Translations under genes and position numbers: made by a program
Shown here: positions 22,968 through 31,295 of the stretch, in pieces
Layout of the letters: every line of letters begins with the position of its first letter
How positions within the stretch are numbered: position 1 is the stretch's first letter
Origin: JBBPZA01 sp038199375
Lineage (GTDB): Bacteria; Actinomycetota; Thermoleophilia; Solirubrobacterales; Solirubrobacteraceae
Assembly: GCA_038199375.1 (NCBI GenBank)
Contig: JBBPZA010000053.1
Location: forward strand, 1-52,455
Length of the DNA: 52,455 nt
Direction of reading: 5' to 3'
The notes under the pieces: model-generated
Databases searched by the model: none
Seen by the model: the letters and a program-made list of their open reading frames with translations, nothing else
What the model was told of the DNA's origin: nothing

Positions 22968-23783
22968 TCAGCGCGGAAGAATGCGTCGGACGACCTCGAG
23001 ATGGTGTTCGCCATGGCGGCGCATTTCCGGGAAGCGAGCCTGAACCCAGCACCATGTTGCGACACGGGCGCTGTTCAGTGCCTCGAGCAACTCCGATAGG
23101 TCGCGGTCAACCGCCCCGAAAACGGCTCGGGCATCTTCGGGTAGGAAGGCGAGGTCCCACTCCAGCGGCCCGCGACACGCGCTCTCGAAGTCGATCCAAC
23201 GAAGCCCCACCGGCGTGACCAGGTAGTTGCCGTCGTGAGGCTCGCCATGGAGTGGACGCTCCTCGAGTGCCCGATCGTCGAGCTCGGCGAGCAGATCGTC
23301 GAAAGCGGCGCGCAGGAACGTCCGGTCGGCGTGGACCAGCGCTTGGACCTGGAGGTCATCGGACAGCGCGTGTCGGGCGCGCTCGAGGCCTACCCGGAAG
23401 CTCGGTAACGTCGCGTTTGAAAGGCACCGCGCTTCGTGAACCCGAGACAACGATTCGCCCACGATCGCCCCGCTCGCCGGAGCGCCGTCGTGCTCCAGTC
23501 GGCACCAGAGCGTGACGATGAACCCCGTTTCTGGATCTCGCTGCGCCGCCGCTCCATGCAGCGGCGGGGCGACCGGTGCTCCGTGGGCGGCGAGCTCCGA
23601 CGCGACTTCGTGCTCTCGCAGCAGCCGCTCGCCACTGCCGGGGTGCGTTCCGACCTTCGCGATGATCGCGTGCGGGCGGAGCCAGACGACCGTGTTGTTG
23701 GTCTCTTGCACCAGCACCGACTCCTCCACGACAAACCCGAGCCGCTGAGCGACCTCCACCGCTGCACGACAGCCAGGAGTCAT
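22968..23783 (-). CDS. Phosphotransferase family (aminoglycoside-phosphotransferase-like) kinase
   Basis: A 271-residue protein with an APH/choline-kinase fold. The N-lobe is VLVQETNNTVVWLRP. The catalytic loop is LHGEPHDGNYLVTP (the Asp of the usual HGDxxxxN is Glu in HGE, with a second Asp two residues later), and the metal-binding segment is RWIDFESACRGPLEWDLAF. It probably phosphorylates a small hydroxylated metabolite or antibiotic; the substrate is unknown. ATG 23783 was chosen because upstream in-frame codons are Ser/Gly-rich without homology. A second APH-like gene in the window (17353) is only a remnant. Confidence 0.82.
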   Translation of the reverse strand: MTPGCRAAVEVAQRLGFVVEESVLVQETNNTVVWLRPHAIIAKVGTHPGSGERLLREHEVASELAAHGAPVAPPLHGAAAQRDPETGFIVTLWCRLEHDGAPASGAIVGESLSRVHEARCLSNATLPSFRVGLERARHALSDDLQVQALVHADRTFLRAAFDDLLAELDDRALEERPLHGEPHDGNYLVTPVGLRWIDFESACRGPLEWDLAFLPEDARAVFGAVDRDLSELLEALNSARVATWCWVQARFPEMRRHGEHHLEVVRRILPR

Positions 23784-23904
23784 CCGCCCAGTCTTCCAGC
23801 CATGCTCCGCCCCGTTGGCGCGGACACTTGGCAGGGTGGCTTCGGGTCCAGCTGAACAAGCCGTCGATGACGTCGAAGGCGAGCCGGCCGAGTACGATCG
23901 GCCT

Positions 23905-24465
23905 ATGCCCGACCGCCTGCACTTCACGGATTCCGACGAGGCCAACGCGCTGATCGCCTCGGATCCCATGGCGCTGCTGGTGGGATTCGCGCTCGACCAG
24001 CAGGTCACGGTGCAGAAGGCGTTCGCCGGGCCGCTGGTGTTGCGCGAGCGCCTCGGTGCGCTCGATGCCGCGACGTTGGCTTCGGCCGACCTCGAGCCCG
24101 TATTCCGCGCCAGGCCGGCGATCCACCGCTTCCCCGGCTCGATGGCCGGGCGCGTGCACGACCTGGCGGTGCACGTGCGCGACCGCTACGAGGGTGACGC
24201 CGCGCGCATCTGGACCGAAGCGATGGACTCGAGCACGCTGCGCGCCAACCTCGCCGCCCTGCCCGGATTCGGCGAGATGAAGATCAAGGCGCTGGGCGCC
24301 GTCCTGGCCAAGCGCTTCGGCGTGGACGCCGCCCGCGACCTCGTGCCGTGGCACCCGACGCTGGGAGACGTCGACTCGGTGCAGGCGCTCGCCGACTACC
24401 AGGCGGCCAAACGGGCGCACAAGGCCGAATGGTCGGAGAAGCAACAGTCTCCGGTCGTCCGTTAG
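23905..24465 (+). CDS. HhH-GPD-type DNA repair protein
   Basis: A 186-residue protein. The segment LLVGFALDQQVTVQKAFAGP is the glycosylase-family helix that precedes the DNA-binding core. LPGFGEMKIKALGAVLAKRFG is the helix-hairpin-helix, and WHPTLGDVDS carries the Asp position of the GPD motif. No Fe-S cysteines are present. This matches the short HhH-GPD base-excision proteins of actinobacteria. The start at ATG 23905 excludes a 30-codon extension without homology. Confidence 0.82.
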   Translation: MPDRLHFTDSDEANALIASDPMALLVGFALDQQVTVQKAFAGPLVLRERLGALDAATLASADLEPVFRARPAIHRFPGSMAGRVHDLAVHVRDRYEGDAARIWTEAMDSSTLRANLAALPGFGEMKIKALGAVLAKRFGVDAARDLVPWHPTLGDVDSVQALADYQAAKRAHKAEWSEKQQSPVVR

Positions 24466-24505
24466 GACGCGACCGGACCCGCCCGGGAAGCGGACGGCTC
24501 GGGCG

Positions 24506-25084
24506 CTAGCCGATCTTCTTCAGGTCGATCACGAACACGAGGGTCTCGTTCGGACCGATCGGCGGCGGCCCGCCGGACGGGCCGTAGGCCTGGTCGGAGG
24601 GGATGGTCAGCTCGCGGCGGCCGCCCTCCTTCATGCCCTCAACTCCCGCATCCCAGCCGGGGATGACCTCGCCGCGACCCAACGCGAAGGAGAACGGCTC
24701 GCCGCGATTCCAGGAGGCGTCGAACTCCTCGCCGTTGCGGGCGAGCACGCCGACGTACTGGACGGTCAGTTCGTCGCCGGCCCCTGCGGCCGCGCCCTTG
24801 CCCTTCACGATGTCGCGGATCTTCAGCTGTGTCGGCGGCTTGCCCTCGGGAACCTTCACCTCCGGCTTCTTCGACAGGTCCTTCTCGTCCCCGGCCGGCG
24901 CATCCTTGGTCGGCGCGGGCGGGATGGCCCCGGTGTTGGTCGCCGGCGGCGTGGTCTTCCCCTCGGCCTGCGTCGAGACGGGGCCGCTGTCTGCTTGCTC
25001 GGGTTCGTCGCCGCATCCGACGGGCACGGCGGCGAGGGCGAGCGCGGCGAGGATGGCGAGCGGGCGCGACACGACGGCCCGCAC
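24506..25084 (-). CDS. FKBP-type peptidyl-prolyl isomerase, lipoprotein
   Basis: A 192-residue protein. The signal peptide ends in a lipobox, AVPVGC, with the lipidated cysteine at C24. Residues 25-88 are a Pro/Thr/Lys-rich linker. Residues 90-192 are an FKBP domain (DELTVQYVGVL, FDASWNRGEPFSFALGRGEV, IPGWDAGVEGMKEGGRREL, LVFVIDLKKIG) with the usual Tyr, Phe, Asp, Val-Ile and Trp pocket residues. It should catalyse prolyl cis-trans isomerisation on the outer face of the membrane and is a likely substrate of Lgt. Confidence 0.93.
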   Translation of the reverse strand: MRAVVSRPLAILAALALAAVPVGCGDEPEQADSGPVSTQAEGKTTPPATNTGAIPPAPTKDAPAGDEKDLSKKPEVKVPEGKPPTQLKIRDIVKGKGAAAGAGDELTVQYVGVLARNGEEFDASWNRGEPFSFALGRGEVIPGWDAGVEGMKEGGRRELTIPSDQAYGPSGGPPPIGPNETLVFVIDLKKIG

Positions 25085-25085
25085 A

Positions 25086-25450
25086 CTACCGGGAGCCGCG
25101 GTAGACGGGCGAGGCGTCGCGCGGCAGGCCGTTGAGGACCCGCACGACGTCGAGCAGATCGCCCTCGTCGTAGAAGTCGACGTTGACGAGGTTGGGAACC
25201 AGGCCCCGCTCGCGCCGGCAGCGCCGCGCGCGGGCGAGCAGCACGTCGTAGGCGTTCACGTTCCCCGCCAGCCCGGGCGACGGGTTGGCCCGCTCGATCC
25301 AGTGGTTGAGCTGGAAGAGGGGGCTGTCGGGGGTGCCCCGGTTGGCGGCGCAGCTGGTCGGCGCTTCGAGCTCTGACACCGTCTTGAACTCGTAGGGGGT
25401 CTCCTGTACGAGCTCGAAGCCCTGGTGATACCACGTGGGGCCGCCCGCGC
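25086..25450 (-). pseudogene. PI-PLC-like protein, C-terminal remnant
   Basis: The 3' part of this open frame encodes TWYHQGFELVQETPYEF, ANRGTPDSPLFQLNHWIER and LVPNLVNVDFYDEGDLLDVV. These are the end of a phosphatidylinositol-specific phospholipase C-like catalytic barrel (NHW, then the closing NVDFYDEGD strand). The catalytic N-terminal half with its two histidines is absent. The frame is fused directly to remains of a membrane protein (25451-26375), so this is a deletion remnant rather than an intact enzyme. Confidence 0.6.
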
Positions 25451-26375
25451 GCACCCGAGCTGCGCCCATCGACCCTTGGGCCGCGCGAGGAGACGCCGCC
25501 CCAGCGCCTGCACCTCGTCGGTGATGTCGACGTGCTGGAGGTAGGTGGAAGCGGCCGCCGCGACGATGATCCCGGCACCTCCGGCGACGAGGCAGGACGT
25601 GCGCAGGTCGACGAGGTAGGCGTCCCACACCGCACCGGCGGCCCGATGCTGCTCCTCGCCGCCGAACCGAGACACCAGGAGCGCATGCCCGACGAGGTAG
25701 GCGACGACGCCCACCGACCCCACCGCGGCCACGCCGGCCCCGAGGTTCACGATGGTCCGCCGCCGGTTCGCGGCCGACGACGAACGCGCCGGCTAAGCAC
25801 GCGAGCGTGAGGAGCGGCAGGAGGATCCCGAGGAACCGGACCTTCGATGCGATGTCGAGGCTCTTCGTCGCGAACGAGCGCTCGCTGATCTCGATCAGCC
25901 CGGGCTCGACGTCGCGGGGGATTTCTTGGCCACCCCGGGGGCCAACCGCCTTCGCCGCGCCGATGACGACGGTGCCGATGTCGGCGAGGTCGAGGACGAT
26001 CGACCCCTCGTCGCGGGAGAAGAGCGCCTTGTGGACCTGCACCGCGGCCTTGCGGAAGATCGCCCGGAACGGGCCCGAGCCCAGCACGTTGGAGACGACC
26101 GCCTGGAGCAGCGGCTTGGCCTGGATGAGCTCTGACGAGCCCTAGTCGATGATCTGCTCGACGATCTGGTCGGAGAGGACGGTGCGGACGTGCTCGTCCT
26201 CGAGCGAGCTCGAGGCGCGCTGGGCGAAGTGGCCGGCGTCGAAGACCTCCTGGCGCGCGTAGAAGGTCGCCCCGCCCACGAGCAGGAAGATGCAGCCGAG
26301 GACGACGAGCACCGTTGCCGCGACGCGGCTAACGTCGTCGACGTCGAGCTCGCCGTCGCCGGCCGGGGGGCTCAT
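25451..26375 (-). pseudogene. Integral membrane protein broken by a nonsense codon and frameshift
   Basis: From ATG 26375 the frame encodes a membrane protein (VAATVLVVLGCIFLLVGGAT helix) and meets TAG at 26142-26144. The same frame then continues GSSELIQAKPLLQAVVSNVL to about 25775 (helix GILLPLLTLACLAGAFVV). There a frameshift moves the reading to NLGAGVAAVGSVGVVAYL and HALLVSRFGG before it merges with the PLC remnant near 25450. Reading TAG as a mutated CAG restores a single protein. At least one nonsense and one frameshift make it a pseudogene. Confidence 0.65.
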
Positions 26376-26475
26376 CCGGTGGCGAGGCCAGGGCCGAGCG
26401 CGGGACGATGAGCCGCTTCATCGCCCGAGCCTAACCCGCGCTCGGCCCGCCGTGTCAGGAGGGTCCGGCCTCCCT

Positions 26476-26595
26476 GCTCAGCCTTCCGTCAGCGCGTCCG
26501 CGGCGGCGCTCACCCGCTTACCCCTCCGTCGACGCGTCCCAGGCGGCGCTCACCCGCTCAGCCCTCCGTCAGCGCGTCCGAGGCGGCGCTCACCC
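26476..26595. repeat. Three tandem 40-bp copies of the 3' end of 26558-27037
   Basis: Units at 26476-26515, 26516-26555 and 26556-26595 share GCT(C/T)A-(G/C)CC-TCCGTC, then GCG(G/C)CGCTCACCC, with only a few substitutions. The third unit is the last 38 bp of the hypothetical gene with its stop codon. Read on the minus strand each unit ends in its own stop (TGA, TAA, TGA). The arms AGCGC/GCGCT could form weak hairpins. Confidence 0.85.
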
Positions 26596-27037
26596 GGTGC
26601 TGCTCGAGCTGGGCGAGCTGGCGATCGGCGCGCGCCAGGAGCTCGGGTAGGTCGAAGGACGCGAAGCGCTCGTCGCGCGCGGCCAGCCGCTCGAGGTTGA
26701 GCCACATGGAGCGCTTGGCGCCGACCCCGCTGGTGAGGCCCTCGAGCTCGATGAGCCGGCTGAGCGGCGAGTAGCCGCGGAGCTGGCCGTTGGGCTTGAG
26801 CCGGCCGACCTTCTCGATCGACCAGCCCGCGGCCTTCTTGAGGTTGTCCTCGCCGATCGCGAGCGTCCGCATCAGCGAGCGCAGGGTCTCGCGGTCCTCG
26901 TCGATCTCCTCGGTCAGCTTGGCAAGAAAGGCCCCGAGCTCGGTCCCTTTGTTCGCGCCGCGCGAGCGCTTGGCGAGCTCGAGGCCGGCGGTCGCGCCGC
27001 CCAAGTGGTCGTTGAGGTAGGTCGCAAGGCGGGTCAT
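26558..27037 (-). CDS. Conserved hypothetical helical protein (159 aa), ferritin-like layout
   Basis: The protein starts MTRLATYLNDHLGGATAGLE. Predicted helices carry spaced acidic residues (ELAKRS, FLAKLTEEIDEDRETLRSLM, WLNLERLAARDERFASFDL), a pattern like four-helix bundle proteins; the Glu/His spacing is not clear enough to claim a metal site. ATG overlaps the stop of 27034-27246 (ATGA), so the pair is translationally coupled. Its 3' end is triplicated downstream. Confidence 0.72.
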   Translation of the reverse strand: MTRLATYLNDHLGGATAGLELAKRSRGANKGTELGAFLAKLTEEIDEDRETLRSLMRTLAIGEDNLKKAAGWSIEKVGRLKPNGQLRGYSPLSRLIELEGLTSGVGAKRSMWLNLERLAARDERFASFDLPELLARADRQLAQLEQHRVSAASDALTEG

Positions 27038-27246
27038 TCGGGGATCTCCGCTTGGTCGGCTTCTCCGTAGGTGGCGGGATCGGGCTCGGCCTCCTCGCTC
27101 GCGAGCTCCTCGAAGCGCGGGATGCCCTCGCCCGAGGTGTGCTCGGCGTTCTCGATGAGATCCTGCTCGGCCTGCTCGAAGCCCTCGGACTCGCCGCCGC
27201 CCGCTTCGTAGACCGGGCGCATCGCTGGATCGTCGCGTTCTGTCAT
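27034..27246 (-). CDS. Small acidic conserved hypothetical protein (70 aa)
   Basis: The protein starts MTERDDPAMRPVYEAGGGES and is very acidic (ENAEHTSGEGIPRFEELASE). It has no Cys or membrane helix and is probably disordered or a small adaptor. A GAGGGGAAG ribosome-binding site precedes the ATG. It overlaps the downstream helical gene by 4 nt, implying a joint function. Confidence 0.65.
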   Translation of the reverse strand: MTERDDPAMRPVYEAGGGESEGFEQAEQDLIENAEHTSGEGIPRFEELASEEAEPDPATYGEADQAEIPE

Positions 27247-27315
27247 GACTTCCCCTCTCGTCGTCGAACCCGGTCCCTACCCGGAACGGGCTGAGCTGTA
27301 GCATCGCGCCGCCGC

Positions 27316-27550
27316 ATGACCTCTCGCCCGATCCGCAGTGCAGTCGTGCCGGTGGCGGGGCGCGGGACGAGGTTGCTGCCCGCCACCAGGGCGCAGCCCA
27401 AGGAGATGTTGGCGGTCCTCGACAAGCCGGTGATCGGGTACGTCGTCGACGAGCTGCGCGCGGCCGGCATCGATCGCGTTCTGCTCGCCATCGTACGCGG
27501 GAAGGGGTCGATCGAGGACCACTTCGACACCGAGGCCGAGGGCATTGCCG
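27316..27550 (+). pseudogene. UTP-glucose-1-phosphate uridylyltransferase, N-terminal remnant
   Basis: About 78 codons read MTSRPIRSAVVPVAGRGTRL, then LPATRAQPKEMLAVLDKPVI and so on to HFDTEAEG. This is the nucleotide-binding start of GalU-type nucleotidyltransferases (GxGTRxLPxTxxxPKEMLPxxDKP, with Ala-Gly-Arg in the first Gly-rich turn). After residue 80 the sequence loses similarity and becomes Arg/Ala-rich until the stop. Two thirds of the enzyme is missing. Confidence 0.75.
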
Positions 27551-27581
27551 TCCTCTCCACCAGCGCGCGCGCTCGCTCGGC

Positions 27582-27700
27582 GCGTGCGCGCACTTCCCGG
27601 GCTCTGGCGGCGCGGTGCTCGGGATTCACCAGGGGGAAGAGCAGCTGAGCAGCCTCCGCGAGGCGTTCACCGCCGAGGGCTGCGTCCTGGTGGAGCCGTC
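27582..27700 (+). pseudogene. GHMP-kinase-like C-terminal remnant
   Basis: In a different frame from the GalU remnant, this stretch encodes AHFPGSGGAVLGIHQGEEQL followed by SSLREAFTAEGCVLVEPS. The KFxGSGGAV-x-LREAFExxGC pattern is like the C-terminal strand-helix of GHMP sugar kinases such as glucuronokinases. Nucleotidyltransferase and sugar-kinase genes are natural neighbours, so a deletion between them would give this structure. The call rests on a short region. Confidence 0.4.
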
Positions 27701-27787
27701 CGTCGCGCCGGCGCCGAGAGGCTCTGCCTCCGAGCAATCTGCCGCAGGCGCAGCCAGGCCCGGCAGCCGATGTCGGAGCACCCGCGC

Positions 27788-28351
27788 TCAGCAGGTGGAT
27801 ATGGCGAGGAAGCGCTCGAGCGGCCCCGCGTAGAGCCCTATGATCCCGGCGGGGACGCTGAGTGGGACCAAGATCCAGCCAGCCATGAGCCACGCGGCGC
27901 CTGGGCTGTCTGGCTCGGGCGCCTCTGGCGCTACGCGGTGCCGGCCCACGATCTCGATGACGACCAGCCGGCCGCCTACCAGCAGGGCGACCGCCGCGCT
28001 GACGACCGCCCCAAGGATCCCCAGCGCCCCGAAGGCCTGCCCGTCGAGCAGGGCGACCGACGCAGCGCCCACCGCCGCCCAGACCACGCCGAGCACGCCC
28101 GTCGTCACTTGGGTCACCCGACGCTGGGCGCGGGCGTGCACGATCCAGCTCAGGCTGCGTACGAGCAGTGCGGTGCCGGTCAGCACCCATGCCACGACGC
28201 AAGTGGCGAGGACGATCCTCGGGACGATGAGGTCCTTCGAGGTCTCGTCGAGCAGGGAGCGGCAACCGTTGCCGGACTCATCGAAGCCGGGCTCGACACC
28301 GCTGAACACCCCTACCGCGACGAGGTAGACGACCCCGAAGCCGACCAGCAC
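27788..28351 (-). CDS. Hypothetical membrane protein (about 187 aa)
   Basis: Hydrophobic helices are clear: VLVGFGVVYLVAVGVF, IVLATCVVAWVLTGTALLV, QVTTGVLGVVWAAVGAASVA, LGAVVSAAVALLVGGRLVV and AWLMAGWILVPLSVPAGIIG. An extracytoplasmic loop with SGNGCRSLLDETS sits after the first helix. No ATG is available; GTG 28351 is the best start, but translation could begin nearer the msrA stop (28402). Function unknown. Confidence 0.6.
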   Translation of the reverse strand: MLVGFGVVYLVAVGVFSGVEPGFDESGNGCRSLLDETSKDLIVPRIVLATCVVAWVLTGTALLVRSLSWIVHARAQRRVTQVTTGVLGVVWAAVGAASVALLDGQAFGALGILGAVVSAAVALLVGGRLVVIEIVGRHRVAPEAPEPDSPGAAWLMAGWILVPLSVPAGIIGLYAGPLERFLAISTC

Positions 28352-28401
28352 TCCGACGACGCCGTAGCGCCAGCGTGCGCCGCTCAGCTGCGCGTAAGCC
28401 C

Positions 28402-29055
28402 CTAACCGGTCGCCGCCAGACCGATCGGGCAGCTGACCCCGGTGCCGCCGAGCCCGCAGTAGCCGTTCGGGTTCTTTGCGAGGTACTGCTGGTGGTATCC
28501 CTCTGCGTAGTAGAAGGGTCCCGCCTCGGCGATCTCGGTCGTGATCTCGCCGTAGCCCGAGTCGCTCAGCCGTGCGGCGAACATCTCGCGCGAGCGCTGC
28601 GCCGCCTCGCGCTGAGCGTCGCCCTCCCAGTAGAGCGCGGAGCGGTACTGGGTGCCCGCGTCGTTGCCCTGGCGCATCCCCTGGGTCGGGTCGTGGCCCT
28701 CCCAGAAGATCCGCAGCATCTCCTCCAGGCTCGTCTTGGCCGGGTCGAAGACGACGAGCACCGCCTCGGTGTGCCCCGAGCTGCCCGAGCACACTTCCTC
28801 GTAGGTCGGGTTGGGCGTATAGCCGCCCGCATAGCCGACGGCGGTGGTGTAGACGCCGGGCGCCTGCCAGAACAGCCGCTCGGCGCCCCAGAAGCAGCCC
28901 ATGCCCAAGACGACCCGCTCCAAGCCCTCCGGAAAGGGCGGCTCGAGCGGCGTGGCGAGCACGTAGTGGCTGGCGGGCGCCGTCATCTTCATGTCCCGGC
29001 CGGCGAGCGCACGCTCGGGATCGATCATCTTGGACTTGTCGCGGAAGAAGAGCAT
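28402..29055 (-). CDS. msrA: Peptide-methionine (S)-S-oxide reductase
   Basis: A 217-residue enzyme reducing methionine-S-sulfoxide with thioredoxin. The catalytic GCFWGAERLF is at residues 53-62 (Cys54), followed by VGYAGGYTPNPTYEEVCSG and GHTEAVLVVFDP. The C-terminal region ends in a conserved-type GLGGTGVSCPIG containing a recycling Cys. ATG 29055 starts MLFFRDKSKMIDPERALAGR, the usual MsrA N-terminal extension. It complements msrB at 18525-18932. Confidence 0.94.
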   Translation of the reverse strand: MLFFRDKSKMIDPERALAGRDMKMTAPASHYVLATPLEPPFPEGLERVVLGMGCFWGAERLFWQAPGVYTTAVGYAGGYTPNPTYEEVCSGSSGHTEAVLVVFDPAKTSLEEMLRIFWEGHDPTQGMRQGNDAGTQYRSALYWEGDAQREAAQRSREMFAARLSDSGYGEITTEIAEAGPFYYAEGYHQQYLAKNPNGYCGLGGTGVSCPIGLAATG

Positions 29056-29171
29056 CTCGCTCCAGTCTAGGAAAGGCGCCAAGCATTTCAGTGGCGGGAG
29101 AGTCTCGCTCTTGGTTACCGTGCATCGTGCGATGGAAGAGGCGCCGTGGGCGTCCGGAAGGCCGTAGACGT

Positions 29172-29498
29172 TCACGGGGTGTCCTGACGGCGGGCCGGGT
29201 TCCTTCTGTGGGAAATGCGGGGGGGGGCGTGTCGTGCGCCCGGGGAGGTCATCGCCCGCGGTCGCGTCGGCCGTGTGGATCGGCCAGGGTCAGCGAGCTT
29301 GTGTCGCGCGATGCCAAAGAGCGATGGCGCAGCCGCATCCGATACCGACCGGTAACGACCACTGCGCTCAAGCGCGCAAGCGAACACCTCGGCGGTCAGA
29401 TCCAGCGCGAGCTCGGCGCTGTTCGTTCGCCGCCGGCAGTAGGCAAGGACGCGGCGGACATGACGGCGATACGGGGATCGTCTACGGCCACCTACCAA
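29172..29498 (-). pseudogene. ECF sigma-factor region 2 remnant
   Basis: The segment SPYRRHVRRVLAYCRRR, then SAELALDLTAEVFACALE, then LFGIARHKLAD is region 2 of an ECF/SigE-like RNA polymerase sigma factor (DLTAEVF is the core-binding helix). After HKLAD the text becomes Arg/Pro-rich and unrelated, and no region 4 follows. The N-terminus is also doubtful. It looks like a truncated, dead gene. Confidence 0.6.
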
Positions 29499-29688
29499 CC
29501 ATTCGAGCCGTCGACGATCTTGTGACCGCGCACTTTGGAGAGTCGCGCCCAGGCGAGCGGGCCGTCGCTGCCGATCCAGCGACCGGCGCTGGGCGTCGGG
29601 GCCTCAGCTACCCCTGTCCGGTGGACAGGCCTACTCCCGTCCGCGCGCGTGGCGGTCGCGAACAGCCGAAAGGTAGCGCGCCAGGCGA

Positions 29689-30051
29689 TCAGGTGGAGTG
29701 GGGCGCGTAGCGATGGTGGAGCATGAGGTCGTTGCCGTCCGGGTCGTTGAAGAACGCCATGTGGCAGACCCCCGTGTCCATGGGCTCCCCGGCGAAGACG
29801 ACGCCCTTGGCCTCGAGCTCTGCCTTCGCCGCCGCGACGTCGTCGACGTGCAGCGCGGCGTGGGCGTTCTTCTGCGGCGCGAACTCCATGCCGAAGCTGG
29901 CCGGCTCCCAGATGCCAAAGCACGTCTCGCCCACCCAGACCTCGAACCGCGACTCCTCGTCGGGCCGCAGCCCGAGCGTCTCGACGTAGAAGGCGCGTGA
30001 GCGCTCGGCGTCTTGGGACGGAATGCCGACGAAGTCGAGCTTGCTGATCAT
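29689..30051 (-). CDS. VOC-family (glyoxalase/bleomycin-resistance-like) protein
   Basis: A 120-residue protein with one complete VOC domain: KLDFVGIPSQDAERSRAFYV at the start, FGIWEPASFGMEF in the middle and CHMAFFNDPDGNDLMLHHRY at the end, giving His/Glu-type metal ligand positions. A good AGGAG lies 5 nt before the ATG. Function may be small-molecule resistance or isomerisation; it cannot be specified. Confidence 0.85.
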   Translation of the reverse strand: MISKLDFVGIPSQDAERSRAFYVETLGLRPDEESRFEVWVGETCFGIWEPASFGMEFAPQKNAHAALHVDDVAAAKAELEAKGVVFAGEPMDTGVCHMAFFNDPDGNDLMLHHRYAPHST

Positions 30052-30065
30052 GATCTCTCCTGTGC

Positions 30066-30418
30066 TTAGGCGAGCGGGCTCGCGGGGGTCGGGGTGAGTC
30101 TCCCATGATCTCGGCGTGATGCGAGGTAGCTAGGCCAACTTCGGTGGGCGGTGATCTCCTGCGCCCCGTCCAGCGCGGCGGCCTCGCACAGGAAGCCGAT
30201 GGGGTCGCGACCGTCCTCGAGGGACTGAAGCGCCGCCCGCAGGGCGTCGCCCTGCTGACGCCCAGCTGCTCGGCCAGCTCGGCCTCGGGCGGCAACCGGC
30301 CGTCGGCGAACGCGTCCGCACGGATCGCAGCGAGCAGCGCCCCGCGCGTGCGCTCGGTGAGAGACCCGGTCTCGAGGCGGTCGAGCGCAAGGTCGTGCGC
30401 CGCGAGATGACCGTCCAT
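30066..30418 (-). pseudogene. GntR-family regulator remnant with frameshift
   Basis: From ATG 30418 the frame encodes SLTERTRGALLAAIRADAF and LPPEAELAEQLGVSRAT, a GntR-type winged helix. It then slips one base and continues RAALQSLEDGRDPIGFL in the neighbouring frame, with a short non-homologous tail. The ligand-binding half is absent. The slip lies in GGGCGACGCCCTGCGGGCG and could be a sequencing error, but the truncation is not. Confidence 0.6.
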
Positions 30419-30547
30419 CGACGAATCGTAGACCGGGGCCCAGCCGCCCTCTGCGGCCCACCTACCGGCGCGCAATCGCTGATCCGGAGCGACACGACCC
30501 TCGTAGAATCGGGCCATGACCTCGATAAGCCCCCGGGCGAACGTCCG

Positions 30548-31018
30548 ATGATCGACGAGCTCCTATCCCCGCTGCGACTGCCCGAGCGCGCCTTGGACGC
30601 CCTAACTCGGGTCGCGAACGATCTCTCCGGCTTGCGAGCCGAGCTCGCCAGCGGTGTCGGCAAGCTGGAGAAGACGACCTCCACCCTGTCCTCCGACGTT
30701 CGCCCGCTACGCGCCGACGTGGCGGTAGTCCGCGAGTCGACCTCACCCCTGCCCGAAGGCATCGCCAAGCTCGAGAAGGTCGTCGACGGTCTCGGCGGAA
30801 AGCTCGAGAACGTCCACGAGGGAGTGGGCACGGTCCACGCGGACCTGCGCGAGCTCTCCGCCAAGGTCGACCAGATGAGCCAGCAGCTCGCCGCGATGCA
30901 GGAGACCCTCACCAGGATGAAGGGCAGCGTCGAGAACGTCACCAAGGACCTGCCCGGCGCAGGCGGCACCGGAGCCATCGCCCGCGTGCGCGAGGCCATC
31001 GGCGGCCAATCGCCCTGA
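30548..31018 (+). CDS. Coiled-coil protein (156 aa)
   Basis: The protein starts MIDELLSPLRLPERALDALT; residues 10-140 are heptad-patterned helices (VGKLEKTTSTLSSDV, GIAKLEKVVDGLGGKLENV, LSAKVDQMSQQLAAMQETL). There is no membrane helix. ATG 30548 overlaps the TGA of an 11-codon upstream frame (ATG 30516), which may act as a leader peptide. Function unknown; the repeated GKLE unit is notable. Confidence 0.72.
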   Translation: MIDELLSPLRLPERALDALTRVANDLSGLRAELASGVGKLEKTTSTLSSDVRPLRADVAVVRESTSPLPEGIAKLEKVVDGLGGKLENVHEGVGTVHADLRELSAKVDQMSQQLAAMQETLTRMKGSVENVTKDLPGAGGTGAIARVREAIGGQSP

Positions 31019-31295
31019 GCAACGCGCCTCGCGAGCTGGGGTGGCGGCAGCTAGCGCAGCCCGTAGATCGTGAGGTCGAGGTCGCCGGGCCCGGAGGGAT
31101 GGCCTCGGGCTGGGTTCGATGGCGCGATCGCCATCGGGCTCCTTGGAGACCATGACGCCCACGGGGCTCATCGTCGCATCCCGCCCGCGCGGGCCGAGAG
31201 TTCTGGCGGTTTGGAATCTGCGTTTCAGAGGTCTGCGAGCCGTGCGGTCGAATATCTCGACGTCAGCCGCGCGAGGACGCCTACCCGGGAGAGAC
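31019..31295. other. Intergenic region before the DivIVA-like gene
   Basis: About 275 bp. A minus-strand open tail encoding SGPGDLDLTIYGLR and a stop (31053) is visible but not recognisable. A ribosome-binding site (GGGAGA) just before 31296 serves the next gene. No operator, repeat or terminator was seen. Confidence 0.35.

Noticed and set aside
30200..30270. Frameshift in the GntR remnant as proof of decay
   Set aside because: A one-base slip in this GC-rich tract could be a sequencing error; the pseudogene call rests on the missing C-terminal half instead.
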